From Vallitalea maricola (GTDB taxonomy: Bacteria; Bacillota; Clostridia; Lachnospirales; Vallitaleaceae), in assembly GCF_036985595.1 (NCBI RefSeq), contig NZ_BTPU01000004.1, forward strand, positions 1-64,000: 64,000 nt of DNA, in the 5' to 3' direction. The notes beneath the pieces are model-generated. The model was not told the DNA's origin and made no database searches. It worked only from the letters and a program-made list of their open reading frames with translations. The translations under genes were made by a program, and so were the position numbers. Shown here in pieces: positions 45,519 through 54,590 of the stretch. The first letter of the stretch is position 1; each line of letters opens with the position of its first letter.

Positions 45519-47213
45519 ATGAAAAAAATATTAATGATTTTGCTAGTTCTTACTATGTTATGTTCCATAACAGCATGTAATAAAACTGAAGAAACTGGAG
45601 GAGGAAAAGTTTCAGGTCATGTTACAATAGGAACTCCTAATTTTAATGGAGATTTTATTGATGGATGGGGTAATAATTCTTATGACGGCAGTATTCGAAA
45701 ATTTGTATTTGGTGGTGCCAGCAATAGTCCAGCTGGATTGATGACAAGTAATATAAAAGGAGAAATTGTATTAAATTCAATTACAGATTCAAGAGAAACA
45801 AGTGATGATGGATTAGTTCATACCTTCAAATTAAAACCAGATTTAGTATATTCAGATGGAACTCCATTAACTGCTGATGATGTTGTATTTACATATAAAT
45901 TCTATCTAGATGCTGATGCAATAACAGAAGCTGGAGGATCTACTGATTATCCTGAATACCTAGAAAAAGTAGAAAAAGTAGACGATCTAACTGTAAAATT
46001 CACTTTATTAGATAAATATTATGCTACTGATAGTCTAGTGTTTATAGAAAATATCATATGTGAAGAGTGGGCAACTAAAGATAAACCAGAAGATAAGACT
46101 ATTCAACAACATGTTAAAGATAGTTTGATTAATAACCCTCTAGGTTATGGTCCTTATAAGATTGTAGAATATAAAGAAAATCAATATGTTAAACTTACTG
46201 TAAATGATAAGTTCATAGGAGATGTGGATGGAGATAAACCTAAGATAAAAGATGTTATAGTAAAAGTTATATCAGAAGAAACAAAGCTTGATGAATTATT
46301 AACAGGAAATGTAGATGTTTTACCAGGATCAGTAAAAGCAGAAAATATTGATGCAGTAAAAGCTGACTCGGATAAATTTAGTTTTTGTCATTACCCAAGA
46401 CAAGGTTATGGGCATCTTACTTTCCATAATGACTTTGCTCCAGTAAATCACAAAGAAGTTCGTCAGGCAATATGTTATACAATTGATAGAAAAATATTCC
46501 GTGAAGCATTCTTAGGTAAATATTCTGTAAGTACTGATGGACCTTATACTTTAAACTATTGGATGATAGATGAAAAATGGGTTGATGATAATTTGAATAA
46601 GTATACAGCTAATAAAGAAAAAGTTGATGAGATATTATCAGGAGCTGGCTGGGCTAAAGGTTCTGATGGTATTTGGGCAAAAGGTGATGAGAAACTTGAA
46701 ATAGAAGTTCTAGTACCAGGGCAAGATTGGGCAGATTGCCTTAACCTGACAATTGGTAAAACAGGAGAAGAATATGGTATAAAATTCAATATCTCTCTTA
46801 TTGATTGGGCAATATTCTTGAACCACTACTATGGTAAAGAAATCTCTGATATAAATGAAAGAAAATATCATATGTTTGCATTAGCTTCTTCGCCAGCTAT
46901 AGTTTTTGATGGATATGGCAGCTGGCATTCTGACAATGTTGCCAGTCCTTGGGGAAGCGCTATAAGTGCCAATACAGCTCGTTTTGTCAACGCAAAGAAT
47001 GATGAATTATTAATGACTATGAGAACTGCAGATAGTGATGAAATATATCAAAAAGCATATAGAGAATGGGTAAAATTAACAAACGAAGAAATGCCAATAT
47101 TACCTTTATATTCTAATGATTATCATGATCTATACAATAAGAGAATAAAAGGATTTGAAACTAACGCATTCTGGGATTGGGTACCTGCTCTTATAAAATG
47201 TACAGTTAAATAA
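45519..47213 (+). CDS. oppA: Peptide ABC transporter substrate-binding lipoprotein
   Basis: A 564-aa family 5 solute-binding protein. The signal peptide is MKKILMILLVLTML with lipobox ITAC near residue 22. Family features include the TFKLKPDLVYSDGTPLTADD segment near residue 88 and HKEVRQAICYTIDRKIFREA near 312. ATG 45519 follows GAAAGGGG and the signal peptide starts there, so the longer frame from 45459 is not used. It captures oligopeptides or similar ligands for OppBCDF. Confidence 0.92.
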   Translation: MKKILMILLVLTMLCSITACNKTEETGGGKVSGHVTIGTPNFNGDFIDGWGNNSYDGSIRKFVFGGASNSPAGLMTSNIKGEIVLNSITDSRETSDDGLVHTFKLKPDLVYSDGTPLTADDVVFTYKFYLDADAITEAGGSTDYPEYLEKVEKVDDLTVKFTLLDKYYATDSLVFIENIICEEWATKDKPEDKTIQQHVKDSLINNPLGYGPYKIVEYKENQYVKLTVNDKFIGDVDGDKPKIKDVIVKVISEETKLDELLTGNVDVLPGSVKAENIDAVKADSDKFSFCHYPRQGYGHLTFHNDFAPVNHKEVRQAICYTIDRKIFREAFLGKYSVSTDGPYTLNYWMIDEKWVDDNLNKYTANKEKVDEILSGAGWAKGSDGIWAKGDEKLEIEVLVPGQDWADCLNLTIGKTGEEYGIKFNISLIDWAIFLNHYYGKEISDINERKYHMFALASSPAIVFDGYGSWHSDNVASPWGSAISANTARFVNAKNDELLMTMRTADSDEIYQKAYREWVKLTNEEMPILPLYSNDYHDLYNKRIKGFETNAFWDWVPALIKCTVK

Positions 47214-47227
47214 TTTTATATATTTTT

Positions 47228-47254
47228 TAGTCCCTATCCATAGGATAGGGACTA
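47228..47254 (+). terminator. Perfect hairpin between oppA and oppB
   Basis: TAGTCCCTATCC at 47228-47239 pairs fully with 47243-47254 around a 3-nt loop. No good T-run follows, so it likely stabilises oppA mRNA or partly terminates. Confidence 0.7.
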
Positions 47255-47272
47255 TTAGAAAAGGATGGTAAG

Positions 47273-48313
47273 ATGGAAAATGTAGATATGAAATCACAAG
47301 CAGTTTATAAAAAACCAACTTTCATGGAAAAATACTCCTCTCTTATTAAGTATATACTTAAAAGATTATTATTGATGATACCTGTAATTCTGATTATATC
47401 ATTAATTATATTTACGATTGTTGAATTTATGCCGGGTGATCCTTTGAATGCTTTTTTAAATCCTGAACAGCTTACAGGTACAACTGAGGAAATATTACAG
47501 AAAAGACAATTCTTTATAGAAAAACTCGGGCTTAATGACCCATTTATTGTCAGATTTTTCAGATGGTGGGGACAGATTTTAAGAGGTGAATTCGGATACT
47601 CTGTTATAAAAAATAGACCTGTAAAAGAATTTATTGGAGAGCATTTTATGAATTCATTTAAAGTTAATCTATTTGGCTTTGCACTTGCTTTTATTATTGC
47701 TATTGTTGTAGGAATTAGATCAGCAGTTAAGAGAAATTCAATATTTGATAAATTTTGGACTGTATTTTCTATAGCAGGAATATCATTACCAAGATTTTTT
47801 ATGGCTATGTTATTAATTTTTATTTTCTCAATAACTCTTGGATGGTTACCAATATCAGGAATGAGTGACCCTCTAGGATTAAGACCTGGATACCAATACT
47901 ATATTTTACCAGTATCAGTTATCACTTTAGCATCACTTGCACCATTGATAAAATATGTTAGAAATTCAATGTTAGAGGTATTGAAACAAGATTATATAAG
48001 AACAGCAAGAGCTAAAGGGTTAGGCGAAAAAGTTGTCATCTATAGACATGCATTCAGAAATGCACTTATACCTGTTGTTACTTTGCTTGGAGCTTATATA
48101 CCTGCATTATTTGGTGGATCCATTATTGTTGAGAAGATATTTGTATGGAATGGTATAGGAAGTTTGATAAGAGATTCATATACTTTCAGAGATAGAAGTG
48201 TACTCATAGTAGCTTTAACTTTCTTTGCTTTATTGACATTGTTAGGGAATCTTATGCAGGATGTTGGTTATTCACTAGTTGATCCTAGAGTTAGAGAAGG
48301 AGGTAATAAGTAA
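47273..48313 (+). CDS. oppB: Peptide ABC transporter permease
   Basis: A 346-aa permease with six TM helices. The cytoplasmic EAA loop is visible as DYIRTARAKGLGEKVVIYRH near residue 240. The N-terminal TM is followed by FMPGDPLNAFL and QRQFFIEKLGLNDPF-like family sequence. AAGGATGG precedes the ATG. Its stop overlaps the oppC start by one base. Confidence 0.94.
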   Translation: MENVDMKSQAVYKKPTFMEKYSSLIKYILKRLLLMIPVILIISLIIFTIVEFMPGDPLNAFLNPEQLTGTTEEILQKRQFFIEKLGLNDPFIVRFFRWWGQILRGEFGYSVIKNRPVKEFIGEHFMNSFKVNLFGFALAFIIAIVVGIRSAVKRNSIFDKFWTVFSIAGISLPRFFMAMLLIFIFSITLGWLPISGMSDPLGLRPGYQYYILPVSVITLASLAPLIKYVRNSMLEVLKQDYIRTARAKGLGEKVVIYRHAFRNALIPVVTLLGAYIPALFGGSIIVEKIFVWNGIGSLIRDSYTFRDRSVLIVALTFFALLTLLGNLMQDVGYSLVDPRVREGGNK

Positions 48314-49314
48314 TGACAACTAAGGATGTAAAGGGTAAAGAACAAATATTATCTCCAACTAGGCTTATGTTTTTGAAATTTCGAGCAAATAGGCTGGCAA
48401 TGTTTGGTTTTTGGACTTTTTTAGCTATTGTGGTAATTGTATTAGTTTTTACAATATATACAAAAGTAATTAATTATGATTTTGCTAATTTAAGTCAGAT
48501 TGGTGAAGGTTCTTATACAGCTCCTAATAGTAAATATTGGTTTGGTACTGATAAATATGGAAGAGATTATTTCTACAGGGTCATAACTGGTGGATACATA
48601 GCTTTACAAGTAGCATTATTATCTACCTTATTAACTATTGGAATTGGTGTAGTTGTAGGTGCTATTTCTGGATATTTTGGTGGTATTGTAGATGTTATTT
48701 TAATGCGAATCGGAGAAATAGTTATTTCTTTTCCTTTTTTAGCATTAGCAATTGCAGTAAGTGCAATTTTTATTGATTATCCAGAAGAAATTAGACTATA
48801 CATAATGATATGTATCATTGGTTTATTAAGCTGGCCTGGGCTGGCTAGGATGGTTAGAGCCCAGATTTTATCACTGAAGGAGCAAGAATTCATGACTGCA
48901 ACAAAAGTACTTGGTATCTCTACACGTCAGCAAATAACCAAACATCTGATTCCAAACGTAATTGCTTATGTAATAGTATCAGCAACTATTACTTTTGCAT
49001 CTTCTATAATGCTAGAGGCTTCCTTATCTTATTTAGGACTTTCAGTAACTGAGCCTGTCGCCACATGGGGAGGTCTTCTTCAAAGAGCATCCTCATCAGT
49101 AGTTATGAGAAATTATTGGTGGTTGTGGCTATTCCCTGGAATATTACTATTTCTACTTGTAATGAGTGTAAATCTGATTGGTGAAGGACTTAGAGATGCA
49201 GTTGACCCTAAATCAGAGATAATTAAAAAGAAAAATGTTTTCGTTAGACTATTTGGCAGATTCTTTAGTAAACCATTTGGAGGTGCAAAGGGTGAACAAA
49301 GTATTAGAGGTTAA
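48313..49314 (+). CDS. oppC: Peptide ABC transporter permease
   Basis: A 333-aa second permease. The family segment FGTDKYGRDYFYRVITGG near residue 77 and the EAA-loop region LSLKEQEFMTATKVLGI near 192 are present, with six TM helices. GGAGG lies upstream of the ATG and translation is coupled to oppB. The last 23 bases overlap oppD. Confidence 0.94.
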   Translation: MTTKDVKGKEQILSPTRLMFLKFRANRLAMFGFWTFLAIVVIVLVFTIYTKVINYDFANLSQIGEGSYTAPNSKYWFGTDKYGRDYFYRVITGGYIALQVALLSTLLTIGIGVVVGAISGYFGGIVDVILMRIGEIVISFPFLALAIAVSAIFIDYPEEIRLYIMICIIGLLSWPGLARMVRAQILSLKEQEFMTATKVLGISTRQQITKHLIPNVIAYVIVSATITFASSIMLEASLSYLGLSVTEPVATWGGLLQRASSSVVMRNYWWLWLFPGILLFLLVMSVNLIGEGLRDAVDPKSEIIKKKNVFVRLFGRFFSKPFGGAKGEQSIRG

Positions 49315-50278
49315 TAATCTATGTACATATTTTTTTACAGATAAAGGAACTGTGAAAGCAGTAAATGGTGTAGATTTTATAATAGAAGAAGGTAAAACAC
49401 TTGGTATAGTTGGAGAATCTGGTAGTGGTAAATCAGTAACCGCCATGAGTATTTTGAATCTAGTAGAAAATCCAGGTGAAATCGTAAACGGGGAAATAAT
49501 TTTTGAAGGAGTGAATTTAGTTGATCTTAATATGAAGGAAATGAGGAAGATAAGAGGAAACAATATATCTATGATATTCCAAGAACCTATGACATCTCTC
49601 AACCCTGTATTAAGAATTGGAAAACAATTAATTGAACCAATTATGCTGCATCAAAACTTAACAAAAGATGAAGCATGGATAAAGGCTATAGACCTTCTTA
49701 GAAGTGTAAAAATTCCCACACCAGAAAGAGTAATTAATTGTTACCCTCATGAATTTTCTGGGGGCATGCGTCAAAGAGTTATGATTGCAATGGCATTAGC
49801 CTGTAGACCTAAGTTACTTATTGCTGACGAGCCGACAACTGCGTTGGATGTAACAATTCAAGCTCAGATTTTCAAGCTTATGAATCAACTGAAAGATACT
49901 CTAAATACTGCTATAATGTTTATAACCCATGATTTAGGCGTAATAGCTGAATTAGCAGATGATGTTGTAGTCATGTATTGTGGTCAAGTTGTTGAAAGGG
50001 CTCCAGTTGAAAAGATATTTGGTGATAAGGATTATGAGCATCCTTATACAGGGGGTTTATTAAAATCTATTCCGAAACTTGATAAGGATGTAGAAAAACT
50101 TGAACAAATAGAAGGCAGTGTTCCTCACCCACTTAACTTGCCAAAAGGATGTAAATTTGCTCCAAGATGCAAGTATGCAACCGACAAATGCAATGAAGAA
50201 ATGCCAGAATTAAAAAAGGTGGAAGAAGATCATTTTGTAAGATGTTTCTATCCAGAAATGGGGAAGGATAATGAATAA
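49292..50278 (+). CDS. oppD: Peptide ABC transporter ATPase
   Basis: A 328-residue ATPase. Walker A is GESGSGKSV near residue 40, the signature is FSGGMRQRVMIAMAL, Walker B is LLIADEPTTALD, and the C-terminal oligopeptide extension has CKFAPRCKYATDKC, a cysteine motif that often binds an iron-sulfur cluster in this family. The start is GTG 49292 with GGAGGTG upstream. The longer frame from 49235 has no SD and lies inside oppC. Confidence 0.93.
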   Translation: MNKVLEVNNLCTYFFTDKGTVKAVNGVDFIIEEGKTLGIVGESGSGKSVTAMSILNLVENPGEIVNGEIIFEGVNLVDLNMKEMRKIRGNNISMIFQEPMTSLNPVLRIGKQLIEPIMLHQNLTKDEAWIKAIDLLRSVKIPTPERVINCYPHEFSGGMRQRVMIAMALACRPKLLIADEPTTALDVTIQAQIFKLMNQLKDTLNTAIMFITHDLGVIAELADDVVVMYCGQVVERAPVEKIFGDKDYEHPYTGGLLKSIPKLDKDVEKLEQIEGSVPHPLNLPKGCKFAPRCKYATDKCNEEMPELKKVEEDHFVRCFYPEMGKDNE

Positions 50279-51266
50279 AAATATAATCGTAGAAACTCAA
50301 GGATTAAAATTATATTTTCCAACTGGGGAAAAAGATAAGGATAAAAAACCATTATCAGTTAAAGCTGTTGATGGAGTGGACTTACAGATATATGAAGGGG
50401 AAACATTAGGATTAGTAGGAGAATCTGGTTGTGGTAAATCTACAATTGGTAGAACGATACTTAAATTATATAAATCAACTGAAGGTACCATTAAATATAG
50501 AAATAAAGATATTACTGATTGGTCTGTAAAGCAGATGTTACCATTACGTAAAGAGATGCAGCTAATTTTTCAAGATCCATATTCATCGTTAAATCCTAGA
50601 ATGACAGTTGGGCAGATTATTGGAGAGGCATTAGTTGCTAATGGAATGTATAAGAAAAAATCCACTGAATTAGAGGAATATGTTATGGAAATCATGGAGA
50701 CATGTGGACTTGATAGTTATATGATTCACAGGTATCCTCATGAATTTTCAGGAGGGCAGAGACAAAGAATTGGTATTGCTAGAGCACTTGCATTAAATCC
50801 AAAATTTGTTGTGTGTGATGAGGCAGTATCTGCTCTTGATGTTTCTATACAATCTCAGATTATTAATTTATTGGATAGTTTACAGAAAAAATATGGAATG
50901 GCTTATTTATTTATATCCCATGACTTAAGTGTAGTAAAACATATTAGTGATAGAATTGCTGTTATGTATCTTGGAAATTTCGTTGAATTAGCAACTAAGG
51001 ATGAATTATATAATAATCCTTTACATCCTTATACGAAAGCTCTGCTATCCGCTATACCTGTCACTGATTTAGAAATAATAAAGAATAAGAAAAGAATAGT
51101 ATTAGAGGGTGATATCCCATCTAATGTTAATCCACCATCAGGGTGTAAGTTTCACACACGATGTCCTATTGCAACTGACAAATGTGTAAAAGAGAAACCA
51201 CAATGGGAAGAAGTTTCAAAGGGGAGATATGTTGCTTGCCATTATAAAGGAGCTGATATCAATTAA
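50271..51266 (+). CDS. oppF: Peptide ABC transporter ATPase
   Basis: A 331-aa second ATPase of the peptide importer. It has Walker A GESGCGKST near residue 53, the signature FSGGQRQRIGIARAL, Walker B FVVCDEAVSALD, where E-A replaces the common E-P, and a C-terminal CKFHTRCPIATDKC motif. It overlaps oppD by eight bases. The stop overlaps a small membrane protein frame downstream. Confidence 0.93.
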   Translation: MNKNIIVETQGLKLYFPTGEKDKDKKPLSVKAVDGVDLQIYEGETLGLVGESGCGKSTIGRTILKLYKSTEGTIKYRNKDITDWSVKQMLPLRKEMQLIFQDPYSSLNPRMTVGQIIGEALVANGMYKKKSTELEEYVMEIMETCGLDSYMIHRYPHEFSGGQRQRIGIARALALNPKFVVCDEAVSALDVSIQSQIINLLDSLQKKYGMAYLFISHDLSVVKHISDRIAVMYLGNFVELATKDELYNNPLHPYTKALLSAIPVTDLEIIKNKKRIVLEGDIPSNVNPPSGCKFHTRCPIATDKCVKEKPQWEEVSKGRYVACHYKGADIN

Positions 51267-51453
51267 TATTGAGGATAATGATTCAAGGGGTACTAAAGTA
51301 AGGAAAAAAGAAGATAGTAGTCTTAATGGAACCAAACTAGAGAGAGGTGATACTACCGCTATAATTATAGCAGCACTTACTACAGTTCTTCCATTTGGAT
51401 TAGGAATCTTTTTAATATATCTAATTTTTATAAAAATTCTCTTTAAAATATAA
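51229..51453 (+). CDS. Small membrane protein at the end of the opp operon
   Basis: A hydrophilic charged N-terminal half is followed by one TM helix near the C-terminus (TVLPFGLGIFLIYLIFIKIL). The start is unclear: ATG 51229 sits too close to GGGGAG, while AAAGGAG at 51246-51252 points to ATA 51256 or ATT 51262. The ATT would overlap the oppF stop as ATTAA, like normal coupled ATGA junctions. It is followed by a terminator, so it belongs to the opp transcript. The function is unknown. Confidence 0.55.
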   Translation: MLLAIIKELISINIEDNDSRGTKVRKKEDSSLNGTKLERGDTTAIIIAALTTVLPFGLGIFLIYLIFIKILFKI

Positions 51454-51459
51454 TTTTTC

Positions 51460-51500
51460 AGTTCTTGTATTAATTAATTTAATGCAAGAACTTGTTTTTT
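51460..51500 (+). terminator. Terminator of the opp operon
   Basis: AGTTCTTGTATT 51460-51471 pairs with 51481-51492 (one G-T), followed by TGTTTTTTATTTT. Confidence 0.85.
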
Positions 51501-51946
51501 ATTTTATATAATAAACTAAAAAACTTAATATTGCAAAAAAAACATAAAAAGTAATCTGAAAATACATACACACCACACACATATATATATAATTACAATA
51601 AATAATGCTTGTATTATTTGTAAAAATAAAATATAATAAATATATAAGAAAATTTAGAATTAATAAATTAGTTGTAGAAATATAAACATATATATTTATT
51701 TATCATATAATCTATTATCATTAACATCTCTGGGCTTTGCGGAAGTAAATTCCAAATGCAATATCAAATTTTTAATTATAATTAGTTTTATCATATGTAT
51801 TAGATATAAAATTCCCAAAAAAATTATTTGATAATAAAATAATATAATAATAAAAAAGATATAAATAAAAAAATATAAAAATATAATTTGCATATATATT
51901 ATATATAATGCTAAAAAGTTAAGTGGATGAATGGAGCTGTTTACAT
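51501..51946. other. Very AT-rich spacer before the RiPP cluster
   Basis: About 445 bp of nearly pure A/T with no supported gene. A short island of mixed composition at about 51725-51765 (around GGGCTTTGCGGAAG) stands out and could be a remnant of a repeat or mobile element. It divides the opp operon from the peptide-modification cluster and should contain that cluster's promoter, although I see no convincing -35/-10 pair. Confidence 0.4.
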
Positions 51947-53680
51947 ATGCTAAAAGAGTATCTAAGGAGATATGTCAAATATCTAAGACCATTTATAAAT
52001 TATGAAGTTATGATTTTTATTATTCTAGGGCTAAGTTCATTGATATCTTTAGTTAACCCATTATTATTCAAGGTTATCATAGATAGAATTTTAATTCTAA
52101 AAGAAGTTGAATTATTAAATTATGTAATAGGTATATTCTTATTCTTTTTTATAATAAATCTTTTGATGTCATTTTGTAATGGTTATCTTAATCTATATGT
52201 AAATCAATCCATAGCTAAAAATATTAGAAATGATTTAGTGAATCACCTGCAAAAATGTAAACTACATGTTTTGGAAAATATCAAAGTAGGTGATGTAGTA
52301 AGCAAGAGTATTGATGATGTTAGTACAGTGACAGGGTTCATGACAGATACTATCATATCAATAATAAATAATTTGACAAATGTTATAATTACAGCTCTAG
52401 TTATGTTCTATTTCAGTTGGAAATTATCATTGATAGGTATATTATCAGTTCTTATTCAAACTTATATATCAACAAGATATGCCAAAAAAGTAAAAATCAA
52501 TCAAGAAGAGATTAGAGAAAAAGCGTCTGTACATATTAGTTTTTTAAAACAAATTATGTCTAGTATAAAAATAATTAAGGCTTACAGTAAAGAAGAAGCC
52601 AATTCCGAGGAATACGATAGTTTATTAAAAAGAATAATTCACCTAAGTTATGATAGGTTCTTAATAATTTTTAAGCATAGCAGTTTTGTATCCTTGGTGT
52701 CTTTTGTAAGCTCTATGTTAATTTTTATTATTGCTATATATGAGATATATAAGGGAAATATGACCGTAGGGGTATTCTTTGTTTTTGATACTTTGGTTGA
52801 ACGATTCAATCAATTTTCTAGTGCACTTATAAATATAAATATTAATATACAGAATGTCATAGTAGCATTTGGCAGGATAGAATCTATTTTTAATATGAAG
52901 AAAGAGGACAACATATTATTAAATGAAACTATAGAAGGTTCTGATATCATTGTGGACAACCTTAGTTTTAAATACGAAGCAGATAGTGATATTGATGTGA
53001 TAAAGAACCTTTCATTACAATTTAAAAAAGGCAGTAAATATGCAATAATCGGTGAAAGTGGAGAAGGAAAATCAACCATATCCAATTTACTAATACGTTT
53101 GTACGACATTGAAGATGACAAAGGAAATATCATAATAGGAAATAAGAACATAAAAAATATTAATATTTATAAACTCAGGCAAAAAATCAGCGTAGTATTT
53201 CAAGAAGGTTATTTGATAAATGGCAGTATTGAAGAAAACATATTATATGGAAACAGTAATGTGGAAGAAAGATATTTCCAGAAAATTTTGGAACTATGTT
53301 ATATACAAGATTTTATCATTCAATTGCCCAATGGAATACAAACTATAATTGGAGAAAATGGCTTCAATCTATCAAGCGGACAGAAACAAAGAATATGTAT
53401 AGCAAGAAGTCTTCTCAGAAATTCTGACATATACATTTTCGATGAATCATTTTCTAATCTTGATAAAAAATTGGAAAGTAAGATATACAATAATATATTA
53501 AAAGAATTCCAGGATAAAACAATAATATTTATAATACATAACTTGGACTTGATAAAAGGAATGAATAACATCTGTGTATTGAAAGAAGGTAATATTGAAG
53601 CTATTGGAAGTAGTGATGAGCTTATGAGAAAGTCAGAGACATACAAGGAATTATTGGATAGGGGGAAAAACATTGGATAA
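51947..53680 (+). CDS. ABC exporter (fused membrane and ATPase), no peptidase domain
   Basis: A 577-aa half-transporter. The membrane domain with six helices covers about residues 20-300. The ATPase has Walker A GESGEGKST near 367, the signature LSSGQKQRICIARSL near 472 and Walker B IYIFDESFSNLD. There is no N-terminal C39 peptidase, so it should export an already processed peptide. ATG 51947 follows TGGAGC; GTG 51923 is a weaker choice. It heads a run of peptide-modification genes and overlaps the next gene by eight bases. Confidence 0.88.
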   Translation: MLKEYLRRYVKYLRPFINYEVMIFIILGLSSLISLVNPLLFKVIIDRILILKEVELLNYVIGIFLFFFIINLLMSFCNGYLNLYVNQSIAKNIRNDLVNHLQKCKLHVLENIKVGDVVSKSIDDVSTVTGFMTDTIISIINNLTNVIITALVMFYFSWKLSLIGILSVLIQTYISTRYAKKVKINQEEIREKASVHISFLKQIMSSIKIIKAYSKEEANSEEYDSLLKRIIHLSYDRFLIIFKHSSFVSLVSFVSSMLIFIIAIYEIYKGNMTVGVFFVFDTLVERFNQFSSALINININIQNVIVAFGRIESIFNMKKEDNILLNETIEGSDIIVDNLSFKYEADSDIDVIKNLSLQFKKGSKYAIIGESGEGKSTISNLLIRLYDIEDDKGNIIIGNKNIKNINIYKLRQKISVVFQEGYLINGSIEENILYGNSNVEERYFQKILELCYIQDFIIQLPNGIQTIIGENGFNLSSGQKQRICIARSLLRNSDIYIFDESFSNLDKKLESKIYNNILKEFQDKTIIFIIHNLDLIKGMNNICVLKEGNIEAIGSSDELMRKSETYKELLDRGKNIG

Positions 53681-54101
53681 TAAAAAAATGATTATAGCAG
53701 TTAAAGTATTGTTTGTACTTTGTTTTATACTAACCTGTCTTTTCTTGATAGGTCTGAATATGCTGAAAATACAAGAGAAATACATTGTTAATGGTAAATT
53801 CTTTGGAAGCGGTGAAGATACATATTTTATGACTAATATCCTTAACGATAACAGTTTAGGAGAAGTTAATGAGACACTTTCATTTCTGACATATGATTTT
53901 TATTTGGATAGTGAATATGAAGGGATAATTATTGAAAAAAATGAAAGTGAACTTGGTCTTGAAGAAGGAGATGTAATTAGATATAAGATACAGTTTCAAC
54001 CAAATGTCAATACATTTGATCCAGACAAATTATATGAATTTCAAGTGAGTAAGGATGAAAAAAGTCTGCTGTCAATACTACTTGAAAAATCTGGGCTATA
54101 A
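53673..54101 (+). CDS. One-TM extracytoplasmic protein of the RiPP cluster
   Basis: A 142-aa protein with one N-terminal TM helix near residues 8-28 and a polar outside domain of about 110 aa rich in Asp/Glu/Asn. The TTG start overlaps the exporter stop and is led by AGGGGG. It does not look like an HlyD accessory protein and is not a family I recognise. Position between exporter and precursor suggests an export partner or an immunity protein; this is inference. Confidence 0.65.
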   Translation: MDNKKMIIAVKVLFVLCFILTCLFLIGLNMLKIQEKYIVNGKFFGSGEDTYFMTNILNDNSLGEVNETLSFLTYDFYLDSEYEGIIIEKNESELGLEEGDVIRYKIQFQPNVNTFDPDKLYEFQVSKDEKSLLSILLEKSGL

Positions 54102-54125
54102 AATAATAGTTCTATTCATTGCTGG

Positions 54126-54153
54126 CTAATCCTTAAATATAAATTAAGATTAG
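54126..54153 (+). terminator. Hairpin upstream of the precursor gene
   Basis: CTAATC(C)TTAA at 54126-54136 pairs with TTAAGATTAG at 54144-54153 with one bulged base. It lacks a T-run directly after, so it is a weak terminator or mRNA-stability hairpin. The precursor may have its own promoter in 54154-54240. Confidence 0.4.
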
Positions 54154-54248
54154 TTAATAAACATGGTTTCATAACATTATCTTTTTAATAGTATACATAT
54201 TTTATCGGATAATCTTATGAAATTATGTAAGGAAGGAGGTGCAGTAAT

Positions 54249-54515
54249 ATGTTACCAAAACCTAACATAATCAAAATGCCTAATGCTTCTACAAATATGT
54301 TTATGGGTTTGAATGGATGCGGTAGTGGATACAGTTCTAAAGCTGCTCAACTTACTGCTCTAGGTACTTGTCAAACTTCTTATTCATGTCATCCCGTATC
54401 AGGCGATAACTGTGTAGATTCAAGCTATAGTTCAGGATGCGGATGGACATTAGGAATTGGAGCAGGCGGTGCTGCTGTAGGAGCTGGTGTTACAGTTGGT
54501 ATTGCAATAACATAA
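54249..54515 (+). CDS. Candidate RiPP precursor peptide, five cysteines
   Basis: An 88-aa peptide with AAGGAGGTG immediately upstream of the ATG, the best SD of the cluster. The N-terminal leader-like part holds MLPKPNIIKMPNAS. The cysteines are 24, 41, 47, 55 and 64 within a Ser/Gly/Tyr-rich region, and residues 65-88 form a tail of Gly, Ala, Val, Ile and Thr starting with GWTLGIGAGG. This resembles in style the sactipeptide or bacteriocin cores made by radical SAM enzymes, but I recognise no named family. It sits beside two PqqD-type modules, three radical SAM enzymes and an exporter. No classical GG/GA leader cut site is obvious. Confidence 0.8.
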   Translation: MLPKPNIIKMPNASTNMFMGLNGCGSGYSSKAAQLTALGTCQTSYSCHPVSGDNCVDSSYSSGCGWTLGIGAGGAAVGAGVTVGIAIT

Positions 54516-54534
54516 TGATTAGCTGATTACACAT

Positions 54535-54562
54535 ACTCTCAGGATTATTATATCCTGAGAGT
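54535..54562 (+). terminator. Hairpin between precursor and modification genes
   Basis: A perfect 11-bp stem, ACTCTCAGGAT at 54535-54545 with 54552-54562, and a 6-nt loop. No T-run follows. Such leaky hairpins commonly keep precursor mRNA more abundant than the downstream enzyme genes. Confidence 0.7.
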
Positions 54563-54590
54563 AATGTAAGAACGTTTTAAAAAATATGAG

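Noticed and set aside
51696..51893. Minus-strand frame of 65 codons in the AT-rich spacer
   Set aside because: Its composition (Ile, Phe, Tyr, Lys) reflects AT-rich DNA. There is no ribosome site and no recognisable family; only the short island inside it is kept as a finding.
54249..54515. Lanthipeptide or SCIFF-type precursor
   Set aside because: No LanB/C/M-type cyclase gene is nearby, and the cysteine pattern (five over 41 residues) does not fit the six-cysteine SCIFF peptides.
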